From JABDPF01 sp037384065 (GTDB lineage Bacteria > Pseudomonadota > Gammaproteobacteria > Xanthomonadales > SZUA-36), in NCBI GenBank assembly GCA_037384065.1, contig JARROJ010000010.1, forward strand, positions 1-57,043: 57,043 nt of DNA, read 5' to 3'. A program made the translations under genes and the position numbers. Position 1 is the first letter of the stretch, and each line of letters opens with the position of its first letter. Shown piece by piece: positions 27,195 through 35,714 of this stretch. The notes under the pieces are model-generated. The model was not told where the DNA came from, ran no database searches, and saw only the letters and a program-made list of their open reading frames with translations.

Positions 27195-27482
27195 TCAACC
27201 GTCCTCGAGATCGCGAAAACGCTGCTCCAGTTCGGTGATCCGGCGGTTGCGCGCTGCGAGTTCGGGCGAGCCGAGATCGTCTTTCGGCCGGCGACCGCCG
27301 GGCGCGGGACGGAAATGGAACAGCACGGCAAGCGCCGCGTAGGCGAGCACCGCCCACAGCGTTTTGACGAGCAGAAAGACGACGAACAGCGCGCGCAACG
27401 CCCAGACGTTCCAGCCGAACGCCCGGGCGGTGCCGGCGCAGACGCCGGCGAGTAGTGCGCCTTCGGTGCGCTGCAGGCTCAT
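27195..27482 (-). CDS. pspC: PspC-domain protein
   Basis: 95 aa. The PspC domain is seen as LQRTEGALLAGVCAGTARAFGWNVWALRALFVV-like sequence (about 3-38) with one or two membrane segments up to residue 57. The C-terminal part (about 70-93) is a short charged helix with EL..R-type heptads, like the leucine-zipper tail of PspC. In enterobacteria PspC with PspB senses inner-membrane damage. Its start overlaps the pspA stop as ATGA. There is no pspB in between. Confidence 0.85.
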   Translation of the reverse strand: MSLQRTEGALLAGVCAGTARAFGWNVWALRALFVVFLLVKTLWAVLAYAALAVLFHFRPAPGGRRPKDDLGSPELAARNRRITELEQRFRDLEDG

Positions 27483-28192
27483 GCTTCGGTTTTCTCCCCG
27501 GTCGGCGCCGCGTCCGTGGCGGGCTTCCGCTCCGCGAGCCGTTGTTTCAGGCGCTCGAGCTCCGCTTCGATCTCGGGATCGGGCGGCGAGGCGTCTTCCC
27601 AGGCGCTGCGGGCGGTGCCGCCGACTTCGTAGGACCGAACCCGGGCCTCGAGGTTGTCGACCTGCGCCTGCAGGTGGTCGAAGCGCTCCATCGCGCGCCG
27701 GACACGGCGTTCACCGGGTGAGGTATGCTCCGCCGCCGCGCGAGCCGGGGCCGATCCGGTTCGGACCTCGGCCTGCATGCCCTTCAGGCGTGTCTTGGCC
27801 TCGGCCAGCTTGGTCTTCAGCGTCAGCATGTCCTGCTCCATCTGGCCGACGCGTTCGGCGACCCGTTTCTGCTCGTCGAGCACCGCGCGGTGCTCGTCTT
27901 CGAGTTCCGCGCAGGCCTTCAGGGCCGCGCGCGCGAGGTCATCGCGCTCCTGGCTGACCGCGCTCTCGGCCCGACGGCGCCACTCGGCGATGTCGTTGGT
28001 CAGCCGCACTTCATGCCGTTGCAGGCGCTGCTGCTCGGCCAGCAGGTCGGCGCAGGCCATGCGCGCTTCTTCGCTGGCGTCCTCCATCTCGCGAATCAAC
28101 GCGCGCAGCAGCTTCTCGGGGTCCTCGGCTTTTTCGAGCAAGGCGTTGACGTTGGCGGCGATGACGTAGCGCAGGCGTGAAAATGTACCCAT
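27479..28192 (-). CDS. pspA: Phage shock protein A (PspA/IM30)
   Basis: 237-aa peripheral membrane protein of the ESCRT-III superfamily that stabilises damaged inner membrane and represses PspF. Nearly the whole chain (about 25-150) is coiled coil. Seen: MGTFSRLRYVIAANVNALLEKAEDPEKLL, the membrane-binding helix and first family motif, followed by LIREMEDA. The C-terminal 40 residues are a divergent charged tail. First gene of a two-gene operon with pspC, preceded by a sigma-54 promoter at 28236-28251. Confidence 0.93.
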   Translation of the reverse strand: MGTFSRLRYVIAANVNALLEKAEDPEKLLRALIREMEDASEEARMACADLLAEQQRLQRHEVRLTNDIAEWRRRAESAVSQERDDLARAALKACAELEDEHRAVLDEQKRVAERVGQMEQDMLTLKTKLAEAKTRLKGMQAEVRTGSAPARAAAEHTSPGERRVRRAMERFDHLQAQVDNLEARVRSYEVGGTARSAWEDASPPDPEIEAELERLKQRLAERKPATDAAPTGEKTEA

Positions 28193-28235
28193 CGTTTACT
28201 CCTGAGTCAGTGATTCGGCAATCTGGAGTAATGGA

Positions 28236-28251
28236 TGCAGGTTCTGTGCCA
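28236..28251 (-). promoter_or_regulatory. Sigma-54 promoter of pspA-pspC
   Basis: Read on the minus strand: TGGCAC, AGAAC, CTGCA. It matches the sigma-54 consensus TGGCAC-N5-TTGCA at all but one base, with the correct -24/-12 spacing, and points to pspA with the predicted RNA start about 30 bp before the ATG. Sigma-54 control by PspF is the known arrangement in enterobacteria. Confidence 0.85.
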
Positions 28252-28366
28252 ATCAAGAAAGAAATTCAAAAACAACGAGATAGCAGTCGGCGCACCGTGT
28301 GACCGTCACCCCCGTTGGCATTTTTCACGAATAGTTGGCGAGCCGCTGCGCCCCAAGCAATGGCCA

Positions 28367-28396
28367 TTGTGGCGGAGCCGTGCGGCGTCCTAGAAT
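28367..28396 (+). promoter_or_regulatory. Candidate sigma-70 promoter of sppA
   Basis: TTGTGG (28367-28372), 18-bp spacer, TAGAAT (28391-28396). The -10 is good and the -35 moderate. AAGGAATT follows as ribosome-binding site just before the ATG at 28424. Confidence 0.45.
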
Positions 28397-28423
28397 AGGG
28401 CGCTGACCCCCCAAGGAATTCAG

Positions 28424-30268
28424 ATGAATAAAGAGCGTTCCCTTCCCGCACGCATTCTGCTGGGTATCTGGCGCGTAATCGACGGCGCCCGCAAGTTCGC
28501 ACTGAACCTGGTCTTCTTTCTGATCGTCTACCTGGTGATCGTTGCGCTCATCGACAGCGGCGACCACCTGATCGTGCAGCCCGATACCGCGCTGGTTCTG
28601 CGGCCGCAGGGCGACATCGTGGAACAGTACAGCGGTACGCCGCTGGATCACGTCATCATGCAGGCCACGGAGTCAGGTCGTCAGGAGACGCGCCTGCGCG
28701 ATCTGGTCGAGTCGATCCGGCGGGGTGCGCAGGACCCGAAGATCACGCGCATGGTGATCGACCCGAACGAAATGCGCAGCGTTGGCCTGGCTGCGCTGCT
28801 GGAACTGGAAAACGCGATCGACGAGTTCCGGGCGACGGGCAAACCGATCGTCGCCCTGGTGGATAACGTCGGACAGCAGCAGTACTTCCTCGCAGCGCTG
28901 GCCGACGAGGTCTGGCTGAACCCGATGGGTCTGGTCTGGCTCGACGGTTTCGCGGCCTATCGCCAGTTCTATCGCGAGGGTCTCGACAAGCTGGAGGTCG
29001 AGGTCAACCTGTTCCGGGTCGGCAAATACAAGTCCGCGATGGAACCCTTCATTCGCGACGACATGTCGCCCGAGGCCAAGGAGGCCAACCTGCACTGGAT
29101 CGGCGATCTCTGGTACCAGTACCTCGAGGCGGTCTCGCGTCACCGGGGCGTTCCGGTGGAAAACCTGACGGCCGCCATCAACGGTTTCGCGGATCGTCTG
29201 GAGGCGGTCGACGGCAATTTCGCGCGCTTCGCCCTCGACCTCGGCCTGGTGGACCAGCTGATCAGCCGCCCGGAGGCGCTCCTCGAACTCGCCAGGCGCG
29301 GCGCGCCCGCCGCCAGCGGCGAGGGATTCCGGCAGATCGACCACGACAACTACCTCGCCGTCACCGCACTGCAGCAGAAGCCGGCCGGTCGCCAGCAGGT
29401 CGCCATCGTGGTCGCCGAGGGTGAAATCGTCCAGGGCCGCCAGCCGCAGGGCACCGTCGGTGCGGCCACGCTGGCGGAAAAGCTGCGCACGATCGGTGAA
29501 GACAGCGACGTACAGGCCGTCGTGCTGCGGGTCAACAGCCCGGGTGGCGACGCCTTCGCCGCCGAAAAGATCCGGCGCGAACTCATGGCGCTCAAGGAGG
29601 CCGGCAAGACCGTGGTCGTATCGATGGGCGATGTCGCCGCATCCGGTGGCTACTGGATTGCGATGGGCGCCGACGAGGTCTGGGCGAGCCCGTCCACGAT
29701 CACGGGTTCCATCGGCGTCTTCGGCATCGCGCCGACATTTTCAAAACCGCTCGCCCGGCTGGGTATCCACACCGACGGGGTCGGCACGACGGAACTGGCC
29801 GGCAAGATGCGGCTCGACCGGCCCATGGACGACGATTTGAAGCGCATTTTCCAGGCCGCGGTCGAACGCAGCTATGCCGATTTCATCACCTTGGTGGCCG
29901 CAGGTCGCGGCCAATCCCCGGCAGCTGTGCAGGAGGTGGCCCAGGGGCGTGTCTGGAGCGGCGGCCAGGCGCTCGAGCACGGCCTCGTGGATCAGACCGG
30001 GACACTGCAGCAGGCGATTGACTCGGCCGCGCGGATCGCCGGGCTGGGCACCGACTACGAAGCCGTGTACGACGAGTGGGAAATCAGCCCTTTCGAGGCG
30101 ATGCTGCTCGACATGACCGGCGGTGTCGCGACCCGTTTCGGCGCCGGGCAGGGTGCGACGCTGCTGCGCCTGCCGCTGGTGGAAAACATCCTGTCCGATC
30201 TGAGGCTGCTGGCCGGCAGCAACGGTGGACTGACCGTTGCGGCCCATTGCCTGTGCGGTGTCGAGTGA
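28424..30268 (+). CDS. sppA: Signal peptide peptidase SppA, 67K type
   Basis: 614-aa inner-membrane protease that digests released signal peptides. One N-terminal membrane anchor (about 27-44). Two tandem protease domains, as in E. coli SppA: the general-base lysine Lys203 is in VGKYKSAMEPF of the first, the nucleophile Ser407 is in GDVAASGGYWIA of the second. Length fits the long gammaproteobacterial form (618 aa), not the short Bacillus form. The SDR gene starts 1 bp after the stop, so co-transcription is likely. Confidence 0.94.
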   Translation: MNKERSLPARILLGIWRVIDGARKFALNLVFFLIVYLVIVALIDSGDHLIVQPDTALVLRPQGDIVEQYSGTPLDHVIMQATESGRQETRLRDLVESIRRGAQDPKITRMVIDPNEMRSVGLAALLELENAIDEFRATGKPIVALVDNVGQQQYFLAALADEVWLNPMGLVWLDGFAAYRQFYREGLDKLEVEVNLFRVGKYKSAMEPFIRDDMSPEAKEANLHWIGDLWYQYLEAVSRHRGVPVENLTAAINGFADRLEAVDGNFARFALDLGLVDQLISRPEALLELARRGAPAASGEGFRQIDHDNYLAVTALQQKPAGRQQVAIVVAEGEIVQGRQPQGTVGAATLAEKLRTIGEDSDVQAVVLRVNSPGGDAFAAEKIRRELMALKEAGKTVVVSMGDVAASGGYWIAMGADEVWASPSTITGSIGVFGIAPTFSKPLARLGIHTDGVGTTELAGKMRLDRPMDDDLKRIFQAAVERSYADFITLVAAGRGQSPAAVQEVAQGRVWSGGQALEHGLVDQTGTLQQAIDSAARIAGLGTDYEAVYDEWEISPFEAMLLDMTGGVATRFGAGQGATLLRLPLVENILSDLRLLAGSNGGLTVAAHCLCGVE

Positions 30269-30269
30269 C

Positions 30270-31034
30270 ATGAGCGTCGCCTGGCGCCTGGACGGACAGC
30301 GCGCGCTCGTTACCGGGGGCAGCAGCGGAATCGGTCTGGCCGTGGCCCGGGAACTGGCCGCCCTGGGCGCCGATCTGGTGCTGGTCGCGCGCAATCCCGA
30401 CCGGCTCGATCACGCCCGCTCGTCGGTGATGGACGCGAGCCCCGGGTGCCGGGTAACGCTGATTGCGGCGGATCTGTCGCGCGACGCGGATCGCCAGCGG
30501 GTTGCGGCCGAGGCCGGCGACGAACTGCAGGTGCTGGTCAACAATGCGGGCAGCAATATCCGCAAGCGGATGACCGAGCTCAGCCTGGAGGAGTACCGCA
30601 AGGTTCAGTCGACGAACATCGAATCCTGTTTCGAGATGTGTCGCCTGCTGTATCCCGCGCTGCGTCGCGGCCAGCCGGCCAGCGTGGTGAACAATGCCTC
30701 GGTGGCCGGCCTGGTGCATCTGCGTACCGGCGCCCCGTACGGCATGAGCAAGGCGGCGATGATCCAGCTGACGCGCAACCTGGCGGTCGAGTGGGCTGCC
30801 GAGGGAATCCGCGTCAATGCCGTCGCGCCCTGGTACATTCGCACTCCGCTCGCGGACCAGGTGCTGCAGGACGCCGAGTACCGACAGGCGGTGCTGGAAC
30901 GAACGCCGATGGGCCGGGTCGGCGAAGTCGAGGAGTGCGCCCGGGCGATCGCTTTTCTTGCGCTGCCGGCCGCCAGTTACATCACCGGCGCCTGTCTTCC
31001 GGTCGACGGGGGCTTCAGCGTCTTCGGGTTCTGA
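30270..31034 (+). CDS. Short-chain dehydrogenase/reductase (tropinone-reductase-like)
   Basis: 254 aa classical SDR oxidoreductase. Nucleotide-binding TGGSSGIG (15-22), NNAG (91-94), catalytic Ser144, Tyr157 and Lys161 (YGMSK), and the C-terminal YITGACLPVDGGFS typical of the family. SARNP-type residues after the second beta strand (VARNPDR) suggest NADP(H) preference. The start ATG at 30270 sits 1 bp after sppA. Substrate unknown. Confidence 0.88.
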   Translation: MSVAWRLDGQRALVTGGSSGIGLAVARELAALGADLVLVARNPDRLDHARSSVMDASPGCRVTLIAADLSRDADRQRVAAEAGDELQVLVNNAGSNIRKRMTELSLEEYRKVQSTNIESCFEMCRLLYPALRRGQPASVVNNASVAGLVHLRTGAPYGMSKAAMIQLTRNLAVEWAAEGIRVNAVAPWYIRTPLADQVLQDAEYRQAVLERTPMGRVGEVEECARAIAFLALPAASYITGACLPVDGGFSVFGF

Positions 31035-31051
31035 ACCGGTTCCGCGACGCC

Positions 31052-31486
31052 TCAGTATCTCTGCGTCGGATCCGGCAGGCCGCTGTGCAGGTACCAGCGC
31101 TGGGCGGCCTCGTTCCAATGCCATTCCTGCTCGTCGATGATGGCGCGTTCGATGCCCTGGCGCTTGTTGAACAGGCGGATTTCGACCTCCTGGCGCGTCG
31201 TCAGGCCGTTGTCGAAGATTCCGGTGGAGCGCAGCGTGTAGGCCGTGACCTTGAACAGCCGCAGGCGATCCATGTCGAGGCGGGAGATCGGGTTTTCCAT
31301 CAGGTATTCCGGGGCCAGGAAGTCCGCCGCCGCGTCCCACTGGCTCCAGCGGATGATGGTTTCATACTGCTTCAGCGTTTCGCTGAGTTCTTTTTCAGCG
31401 GGGTTCGGGGTGCAGGCGGCCTGCAGCGCCGCCAGTCCGAGCGCAGCGAGGAGCGCGAGCATCGCGCGAACGCGTGGGCGTCGCAT
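31052..31486 (-). CDS. Predicted lipoprotein, unknown function
   Basis: 144 aa from ATG 31486, which has GGAAT about 5 bp upstream; an earlier ATG at 31504 has none. Signal sequence with a lipobox ending in QAAC (Cys24). The mature region is a compact alpha+beta domain with EYETIIRWSQWDAAADFL-like and DEQEWHWNEAAQRWYLHSGLP-like segments, resembling NTF2-like small domains, but no specific family is assigned. Converges on the SDR gene with a 17-bp gap. Confidence 0.65.
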   Translation of the reverse strand: MRRPRVRAMLALLAALGLAALQAACTPNPAEKELSETLKQYETIIRWSQWDAAADFLAPEYLMENPISRLDMDRLRLFKVTAYTLRSTGIFDNGLTTRQEVEIRLFNKRQGIERAIIDEQEWHWNEAAQRWYLHSGLPDPTQRY

Positions 31487-31561
31487 CAGTGAATTCCGGT
31501 GCATTCGTTCAATTCTCCTGCCGCATCAGTCTGGCGGCATTTTAGCCCATCTGGCGACGGG

Positions 31562-31849
31562 CTACTGCGGGCGTTCCGTCTCGCACTCGCCGTCGCGGAA
31601 CTCGGTGATGCCGGCGGCCCGCGCGCCGCAGGCGTTCGGGTAGGTGATCCCGTCGCAGCCGCAGACGGGTTTCCAGTCCATCGTGCACACCATCGGTTGC
31701 GCGGGCGGGGTGCGGACGCATTCGGCCACCGCCTCGGTCGCGGATGGGGTCGAAGACTCGTTTGCGGGCGCCTCGACCGGACGGTCGCAGCCGGCGAGCA
31801 GGGCGGACAGCACCAGCAGAAGCGGGACGAGCGAGCGGTATCGGTTCAT
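31562..31849 (-). CDS. Kazal-type protease-inhibitor domain lipoprotein
   Basis: 95 aa from ATG 31849. Lipobox LLAGC with Cys21, a short Ser/Thr/Pro-rich linker, then a Kazal-like domain with six cysteines (44, 55, 63, 65, 74, 89) and the signature PVCGCDGITYPNAC. Kazal domains inhibit serine proteases in animals; in bacteria small Kazal lipoproteins occur but their targets are mostly unknown. It is 1 bp downstream of dgkA and probably in one transcript with it and the gene at 32228. A role in restraining envelope or foreign proteases is only inference. Confidence 0.82.
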   Translation of the reverse strand: MNRYRSLVPLLLVLSALLAGCDRPVEAPANESSTPSATEAVAECVRTPPAQPMVCTMDWKPVCGCDGITYPNACGARAAGITEFRDGECETERPQ

Positions 31850-31850
31850 G

Positions 31851-32231
31851 TCAATTTCCTCCGCGGAAAAGATTCTGATACGCGATGACCAGCCAGGACA
31901 GCGCGACCGCCAACAGGCAGATGAAAACGGCTGCCGAGCCCAGGTCCTTGGCGCGACCGGACAGCTCGTTGAACTCGTTACCAATCCGGTCGACCACGGC
32001 CTCGATCGCCGAGTTGATCAATTCGACGGTCAGCAAGGCCAGCACGGGAAGGATCAGCAGCAGCCACTGCACGGTGTCCCGGGCGAGCAGCAGCGAGGCC
32101 GGCAGCAACACCGCGAGCAGCAGCACTTCCTGGCGAAACGCGGCTTCGTGGGACCAGCAGGCGCGAAGGCCGCGGATCGACCAGCGGGTCGCGTGCAGCA
32201 ACCGTGCGACGCCGGAATGCCCCGCTTTCAT
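31851..32231 (-). CDS. dgkA: Diacylglycerol kinase (DgkA type)
   Basis: 126-aa integral membrane kinase with three helices, phosphorylating diacylglycerol to phosphatidic acid in the inner membrane. The family signature ELINSAIEAVVDRIG (residues 70-84) holds the catalytic and metal-binding Glu70 and Glu77; HEAAFRQE near 28-35 supplies the other conserved Glu. An N-terminal amphipathic region with RWSIRGLRACW is typical. The start overlaps the upstream gene's stop as ATGA. Confidence 0.92.
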   Translation of the reverse strand: MKAGHSGVARLLHATRWSIRGLRACWSHEAAFRQEVLLLAVLLPASLLLARDTVQWLLLILPVLALLTVELINSAIEAVVDRIGNEFNELSGRAKDLGSAAVFICLLAVALSWLVIAYQNLFRGGN

Positions 32232-32761
32232 CCGTCGGCGCCCGCCGGCTGGTACTGGCCGTCGAACAGGACGCTCCAGGTGGCGCCGTTATCCTGGCTC
32301 GCCTCCCAGAGCTGGCGTATGCTGCCGTCCGGGTTCGGAGTCCAGCTGATGCGGTGCCGTATGCCGCGTCCTCCGCCGGCGCCGGGCTGGTCGCCGCTGA
32401 GGACCATGACGCCGTCGACCAGGCCGCCTTCCAGCTCCAGGAGGGTGCCGCCCGAGTCGATCCAGGTCTGATGCCAGCGGCCGGTCGCCCGGTCGTAGGC
32501 ATTCAGGCTGGTGCCGGTCATGCCGTCCTCGCCGGCGCCGCGCCAGTTTTCCTGCAGCGCGCAGCCGCCGTGGATCGAGCGGATCTCGTTGGTGCCGGCC
32601 GTCCGGTCATCGGACAGAACGTTCCAGCGGCCGAGCCAGAAATCGAATTGGCGGTATTCGGCGGCGGCGCAGGCGCTCGCCGGCCCGGGGTCGGCAGGGC
32701 TCTCGTCCACGGCCACGGCGGACAGCGGGCACAGCAATAACAGGGCGGCAATCCGTTTCAT
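32228..32761 (-). CDS. Exported protein with lipocalin-like (DUF1579-type) features
   Basis: 177 aa with a short signal peptide (cleavage near AVAVDES). The mature part begins with the typical FDFWLGRWNVLSDD motif and continues through many short beta strands (HGGCALQENWRG, GRWHQTWIDSGG, GSIRQLWEASQDNG), consistent with a small beta-barrel. Proteins with this motif are widespread and of unknown function. First gene of a run with dgkA and the Kazal lipoprotein; diverges from prlC. Confidence 0.65.
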   Translation of the reverse strand: MKRIAALLLLCPLSAVAVDESPADPGPASACAAAEYRQFDFWLGRWNVLSDDRTAGTNEIRSIHGGCALQENWRGAGEDGMTGTSLNAYDRATGRWHQTWIDSGGTLLELEGGLVDGVMVLSGDQPGAGGGRGIRHRISWTPNPDGSIRQLWEASQDNGATWSVLFDGQYQPAGADG

Positions 32762-32828
32762 CGCACGGTCCTCGATATCAAGTCATCCATGCTACCATTC
32801 GGCGCTGTTCGTTTTGAAGGCGCCGCGC

Positions 32829-34871
32829 ATGTCCAACCCCCTCCGTCCGTCCGGCGACTCGCCCGGGCTTCCCGAGTTCGGCGCGATCCGGCCCGGGCAC
32901 GTGATGCCGGCCCTGGCGGAACTGCTGGAGGACTACCGCGAAGGAATCGAAGGGCTGCTGGCATCCGGCGTTACGGGCTGGGCGCTGGTCGAGGCCGAAG
33001 TCGAATGGGCGGACCGTGTCGCCCGGGCCTGGTCGCCGGTCTCGCACCTCAACTCGGTGGCGGACGATGCCGACCTGCGCGACGCGTACAACGCCGGGCT
33101 TGAGCGCCTGACCGAACACGCCAACTGGCGGCAGCAACATGCCGGGATTTTCGGCGCCTATCGGGACTTGCGACAATCCGCCGGCTTCAGCGGACTCGAC
33201 CCGGTGCAGCAACGCATCGTCGAACTGGAGCTGCGCGATTTCCACCTGGCCGGCGTCGATCTGCCCCCCGCGGAGCAGGCCGAGTACCGCGACATCGTCA
33301 TGCGGCTGAGCAAGCTGGGCGCGAAGTTTTCCGAGAACCTGCTGGACGCGACGCGAGCCTGGACCTTGCGCCTCGATTCGCCCGCGCGGCTGGCCGGCTT
33401 GCCGGAAGCGGAGATGAAGCTTCTGGCCGGCCTCGCCAAAACGCGTCAGCAGGACGGCTGGCTGGTCGACCTCAGCGCGCCTTCGTTCCAGGCCGTGATG
33501 ACGTATGCGGAAGACCGCGCTCTGCGCCGGGAGGTTTACGAAGCGTATGCCACGCGCGCCTCGGACGTCGGGCCGAATGCCGGCCGGTGGGACAACGGCC
33601 CCCTGATCGCGGAGATTCTCGATCTGCGGCACCGCCTGGCGCGCCTGCTGGGCTTCGGTAACTACGTCGCGTATGCGCTGGCCACGCGCATGGCGGATAC
33701 GCCCCGGACCCTGCAGGCGTTTCTCGAGGAACTGGCGGTGGCGGCCCGGCCGGCGGCGCGCGCCCAGTTCGATCGGCTCTCCGACTTTGCCCGGGCGCAC
33801 GGCGCCGATGACCCGCTCGCCGCCTGGGATGTCGCGTTCTGGTCCGAGCGCCTGCGGCAGCACGAGTTGAACCTCTCGGACGAGGAGCTCAAGCCGTTCT
33901 TTCCGGCGCCACGGATGATCGAGGCCCTGCGGCACCTCACGACCGAGCTGTTCGGGCTGCAGCTGCGGGAGGACGCGTCGGTCGCGACCTGGCATCCCGA
34001 CGTGCGTTATTACTGGCTGGTCGACGACGCCGGGCACGAAATCGCCGGGCTGTACATGGACCTGTACGCCCGGCCCGACAAGCGCGGCGGCGCGTGGATG
34101 GATGTCTGCCGGTCACGTCGCCGGCGGGATGCGCACGTACAGCGCCCGGTCGCCTACCTGACCTGCAATCTGGCGCCGCCGGTCGACGGCCGGCCCAGCC
34201 TGATGACCCACGGCGAGGTGCAGACGCTGTTTCACGAGTACGGCCACTGCCTGCATCACCTGCTGACCCGGATCGACTGGCCGCAGGTCAACGGCATTCA
34301 CAACGTCGAGTGGGACGCGGTCGAACTGCCGAGTCAGTTGTTTGAAAACTGGGCCTGGGACGATGCGCTGCTGACCCGATTCGCGCGGCACCACCGCACC
34401 GACGAGCCGCTGCCCGAGGCGCTGAAACGGCGCCTGCTGGCCTCGCGTCACTTTCTGAAAGCCCTGTTCCTGGTGCGTCAACTGGAATACGGACTGGTCG
34501 ACCTGCACCTGCACCTGGATTACGATCCGGACCAGCCCGCCGACCCGCGGTCGGTGCTGGCCGACACCCGCGCCCGCGTCGCCGTCGTGCCGGTGCCCGA
34601 CTGGAGCCGGTTCCTGAACGGCTTCAGCCATATTTTCGGCGGCGGCTACGCGGCGGGCTATTACAGTTACCTGTGGGCCGAGCAACTCGCGGCCGACGCC
34701 TGGGGGCGGTTCAGCGCGGAGGGCGCGTTCAACCGCGAGACCGGAGCGGACCTCGAGCGCGAAATCCTGGCGGTCGGCGCATCGCGGCCTGCGCTTGACT
34801 CCTTCGTGGCGTTTCGCGGGCGCGCGCCGGACCCCGCTCCACTGCTGGACAGTTACGGACTCGGAGACTGA
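32829..34871 (+). CDS. prlC: Oligopeptidase A (M3 metallopeptidase)
   Basis: 680 aa from ATG 32829 with GAAGG upstream; the frame is open 100 codons further but overlaps the divergent gene and lacks family features there. Zinc motif HEYGH at residues 469-473 followed by the third ligand Glu in WDAVELPSQ about 25 residues later. Length equals E. coli OpdA (680 aa). It degrades cytoplasmic oligopeptides, including cleaved signal peptides, so it works downstream of SppA (28424). Confidence 0.94.
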   Translation: MSNPLRPSGDSPGLPEFGAIRPGHVMPALAELLEDYREGIEGLLASGVTGWALVEAEVEWADRVARAWSPVSHLNSVADDADLRDAYNAGLERLTEHANWRQQHAGIFGAYRDLRQSAGFSGLDPVQQRIVELELRDFHLAGVDLPPAEQAEYRDIVMRLSKLGAKFSENLLDATRAWTLRLDSPARLAGLPEAEMKLLAGLAKTRQQDGWLVDLSAPSFQAVMTYAEDRALRREVYEAYATRASDVGPNAGRWDNGPLIAEILDLRHRLARLLGFGNYVAYALATRMADTPRTLQAFLEELAVAARPAARAQFDRLSDFARAHGADDPLAAWDVAFWSERLRQHELNLSDEELKPFFPAPRMIEALRHLTTELFGLQLREDASVATWHPDVRYYWLVDDAGHEIAGLYMDLYARPDKRGGAWMDVCRSRRRRDAHVQRPVAYLTCNLAPPVDGRPSLMTHGEVQTLFHEYGHCLHHLLTRIDWPQVNGIHNVEWDAVELPSQLFENWAWDDALLTRFARHHRTDEPLPEALKRRLLASRHFLKALFLVRQLEYGLVDLHLHLDYDPDQPADPRSVLADTRARVAVVPVPDWSRFLNGFSHIFGGGYAAGYYSYLWAEQLAADAWGRFSAEGAFNRETGADLEREILAVGASRPALDSFVAFRGRAPDPAPLLDSYGLGD

Positions 34872-34872
34872 T

Positions 34873-35643
34873 ATGAAGATCGCTTCCTGGAACGTGAATT
34901 CGCTGAACGTGCGCCTGCCCCACGTGCTCGCCTGGTGCGACGCCGCGGCCCCCGACATTCTGGCCCTGCAGGAAACCAAGCTCACCGACGACCGGTTTCC
35001 GGTGGAACCGCTGCAGGAAGCCGGATACCAAAGTGCGTTCTCCGGGCAGAAGACCTACAACGGCGTCGCCATCCTGAGTCGCGAACCGTTGCGCGATGCG
35101 GTGACGGACATTCCGGGGCTGGATGATCCGCAGCGCCGGATTCTCGCCGCGACGATCGGCGACGTGCGCCTGGTCAACCTGTATGTCGTCAACGGCAGCG
35201 AGGTCGGCTCGGAGAAATTCGACTACAAGCTGAACTGGCTGGAAAAAGTCACCGAATGGCTGGCCGGCGAGATGGCGGCCCATCCGAACCTGGTCGTTGT
35301 CGGCGATTTCAACATCGCGCCGGACGACCGTGACGTTTACGACCCCGACGCCTGGCGCGAAAAAATCCTGTGCAGCACGCCCGAGCGCGAAGCGCTGGGC
35401 CGCATACTGGACCTCGGCCTCGAGGACACCTTCCGGCTGTTCGACCAGGAGGACCGCGTGTTCAGTTGGTGGGACTACCGGATGAACATGTTCCGCCGCA
35501 AGATGGGGCTGCGCATCGACCTCGTGCTGGCGTCGCCGGCGATGGCGCGTCGCTGCACGGCGAGCTACATCGATATCGAGCCGCGCCGCCAGGAGCGGCC
35601 GTCCGATCACGCGCCGGCGATCGCCGAGTTCGGCCCGGCCTGA
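34873..35643 (+). CDS. xthA: Exodeoxyribonuclease III
   Basis: 256-aa AP endonuclease and 3'-5' exonuclease of base-excision repair. Seen: MKIASWNVNSLNVRLP start, metal Glu34 in LQETKL, GDFNIAP (about 136-142) with Asp and Asn, RIDLVLAS and the C-terminal SDHAP with the catalytic His. Start ATG 34873 is 1 bp after the prlC stop. The stop codon abuts the A-tract of a terminator hairpin that serves the opposite strand. Confidence 0.95.
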   Translation: MKIASWNVNSLNVRLPHVLAWCDAAAPDILALQETKLTDDRFPVEPLQEAGYQSAFSGQKTYNGVAILSREPLRDAVTDIPGLDDPQRRILAATIGDVRLVNLYVVNGSEVGSEKFDYKLNWLEKVTEWLAGEMAAHPNLVVVGDFNIAPDDRDVYDPDAWREKILCSTPEREALGRILDLGLEDTFRLFDQEDRVFSWWDYRMNMFRRKMGLRIDLVLASPAMARRCTASYIDIEPRRQERPSDHAPAIAEFGPA

Positions 35644-35675
35644 AAAAAAGGGCCGAACAGTGACGTGTTCGGCCC
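35643..35675 (-). terminator. Intrinsic terminator between xthA and the Grx4 fusion gene
   Basis: Perfect 10-bp stem GGGCCGAACA / TGTTCGGCCC (35650-35659, 35666-35675) with a 6-base loop. On the minus strand the stem is followed by seven Ts, making it a strong terminator for the glutaredoxin gene; without a plus-strand T-run it may still slow xthA transcription. Confidence 0.88.
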
Positions 35676-35714
35676 CGGTTTATCGAGTCCGGCGGATGCC
35701 GGGCACGCGGACGA

